Below, in pieces: positions 28,383-28,605 of a stretch of DNA of 28,605 nt. Source of the DNA: Chara braunii. Lineage: Eukaryota; Streptophyta; Charophyceae; Charales; Characeae. Made by a program: the position numbers and the translations under genes. How positions within the stretch are numbered: the stretch's first letter is position 1; the number at the start of each line of letters is the position of its first letter. The stretch spans positions 3,192,351 through 3,220,955 of the forward strand of contig BFEA01000102.1 of assembly GCA_003427395.1 (NCBI GenBank), given 5' to 3'. Below the pieces are notes generated by a model that worked only from the letters and a program-made list of their open reading frames with translations, made no database searches and was not told the DNA's origin.

Positions 28383-28605
28383 TGCAATAACCCATGCCAT
28401 ATGTCTCGTGGAAATCTGAGGGCCGACCTGGCCGCCCTCAACCAGGCCAAAAACGAGGTAAGGGACCCCCACACAGGGATTCAGGGCCTGGGCGTGCCCC
28501 AGTTGACTTTTGTCAACTGTCGCGACCCCAACAGTCAAGGTCCAAAGGTATCCAGTCCAGGCCACCGGTCAAGCACACACACTTGTTTGTATGCAGGTAC
28601 CCAGA
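28383..28605 (+). repeat. 3' LTR of element 2 (first 223 bp)
   Basis: It starts TGCAATAACC and matches 20791-21013 base for base except for three substitutions. The window ends at exactly the base that precedes the N in the 5' LTR. Confidence 0.93.

Larger units (their letters stand above)
20791..28605 (+). mobile_element. Ty3/Gypsy chromovirus-like element 2 (3' LTR cut by window end)
   Basis: It consists of a 5' LTR (20791-21987), a primer binding site, an ~830-bp leader, gag, protease, RT, RNase H, integrase, a chromodomain-like end (stop at 28333), then 49 bp later the 3' LTR from 28383. Over 223 comparable bases the two LTRs differ at three positions and have no indels, so the insertion is fairly recent. 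Even so, gag holds four in-frame stops and a frameshift, and pol has breaks near 25810 and 27376-27412. The polypurine tract is weak (GGCAGGAA). The left flank is AATTT. The matching target-site copy is outside the window. Confidence 0.92.

Noticed and set aside
1-28605. CRISPR arrays, bacterial operons or phage genes
   Set aside because: No spaced direct repeats of CRISPR type were seen. The introns, U6 copy and LTR elements show eukaryotic nuclear DNA.

Overview
The window is nuclear DNA from a eukaryote, most likely a green plant or streptophyte alga with a large, repeat-rich genome. The evidence is a plant-type TTTAGGG interstitial telomeric stretch, a plant-like U6 snRNA copy, GT-AG introns of 1.7-3.1 kb full of homopolymers and minisatellites, and two Ty3/Gypsy elements with chromodomain-like pol ends. 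A charophyte such as Chara would fit, but the species is inference. It was not identified by any search.

Left part (1-12133): five internal exons of a FANCD2 homologue on the + strand (114-597, 3667-3924, 6747-6959, 9819-9950, 11619-11748), about 405 residues in all. They join in frame. The last one ends directly after the lysine that aligns with the monoubiquitinated lysine of animal FANCD2. The 5' and 3' exons of the gene are outside the window or beyond the retrotransposons. The introns hold a 187-bp pyrimidine minisatellite, several short tandem repeats, a tRNA-like T-arm, a U6 retropseudogene with target-site duplication and A-rich tail, G-quadruplex-type tracts, interstitial telomere repeats and a near-perfect 33-bp-arm hairpin.

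Middle part (12134-20790): a decayed Ty3/Gypsy chromovirus-like element on the - strand. From right to left it has a leader, gag, protease, RT, RNase H, integrase, chromodomain-like tail, polypurine tract and 3' LTR. It carries many frameshifts and stops. Its gag-pol junction contains a 556-bp non-autonomous element with 37-bp terminal inverted repeats and clusters of GC-core palindromes at both ends. The tail of its LTR is present twice around microsatellites and single-N positions.

Right part (20791-28605): a second, younger Ty3/Gypsy element on the + strand, with a 1197-bp 5' LTR, a primer binding site, gag, pol and the first 223 bp of the 3' LTR. It differs from the 5' LTR at 3 of those 223 positions. 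It lies just upstream of the first element's gag, and no 5' LTR of that first element is seen, so nested insertion is likely. Its LTR and leader carry an array of TGACGTGGC-like motifs. Neither element has an intact coding capacity. If FANCD2 continues beyond exon 5, both elements sit inside its next intron.
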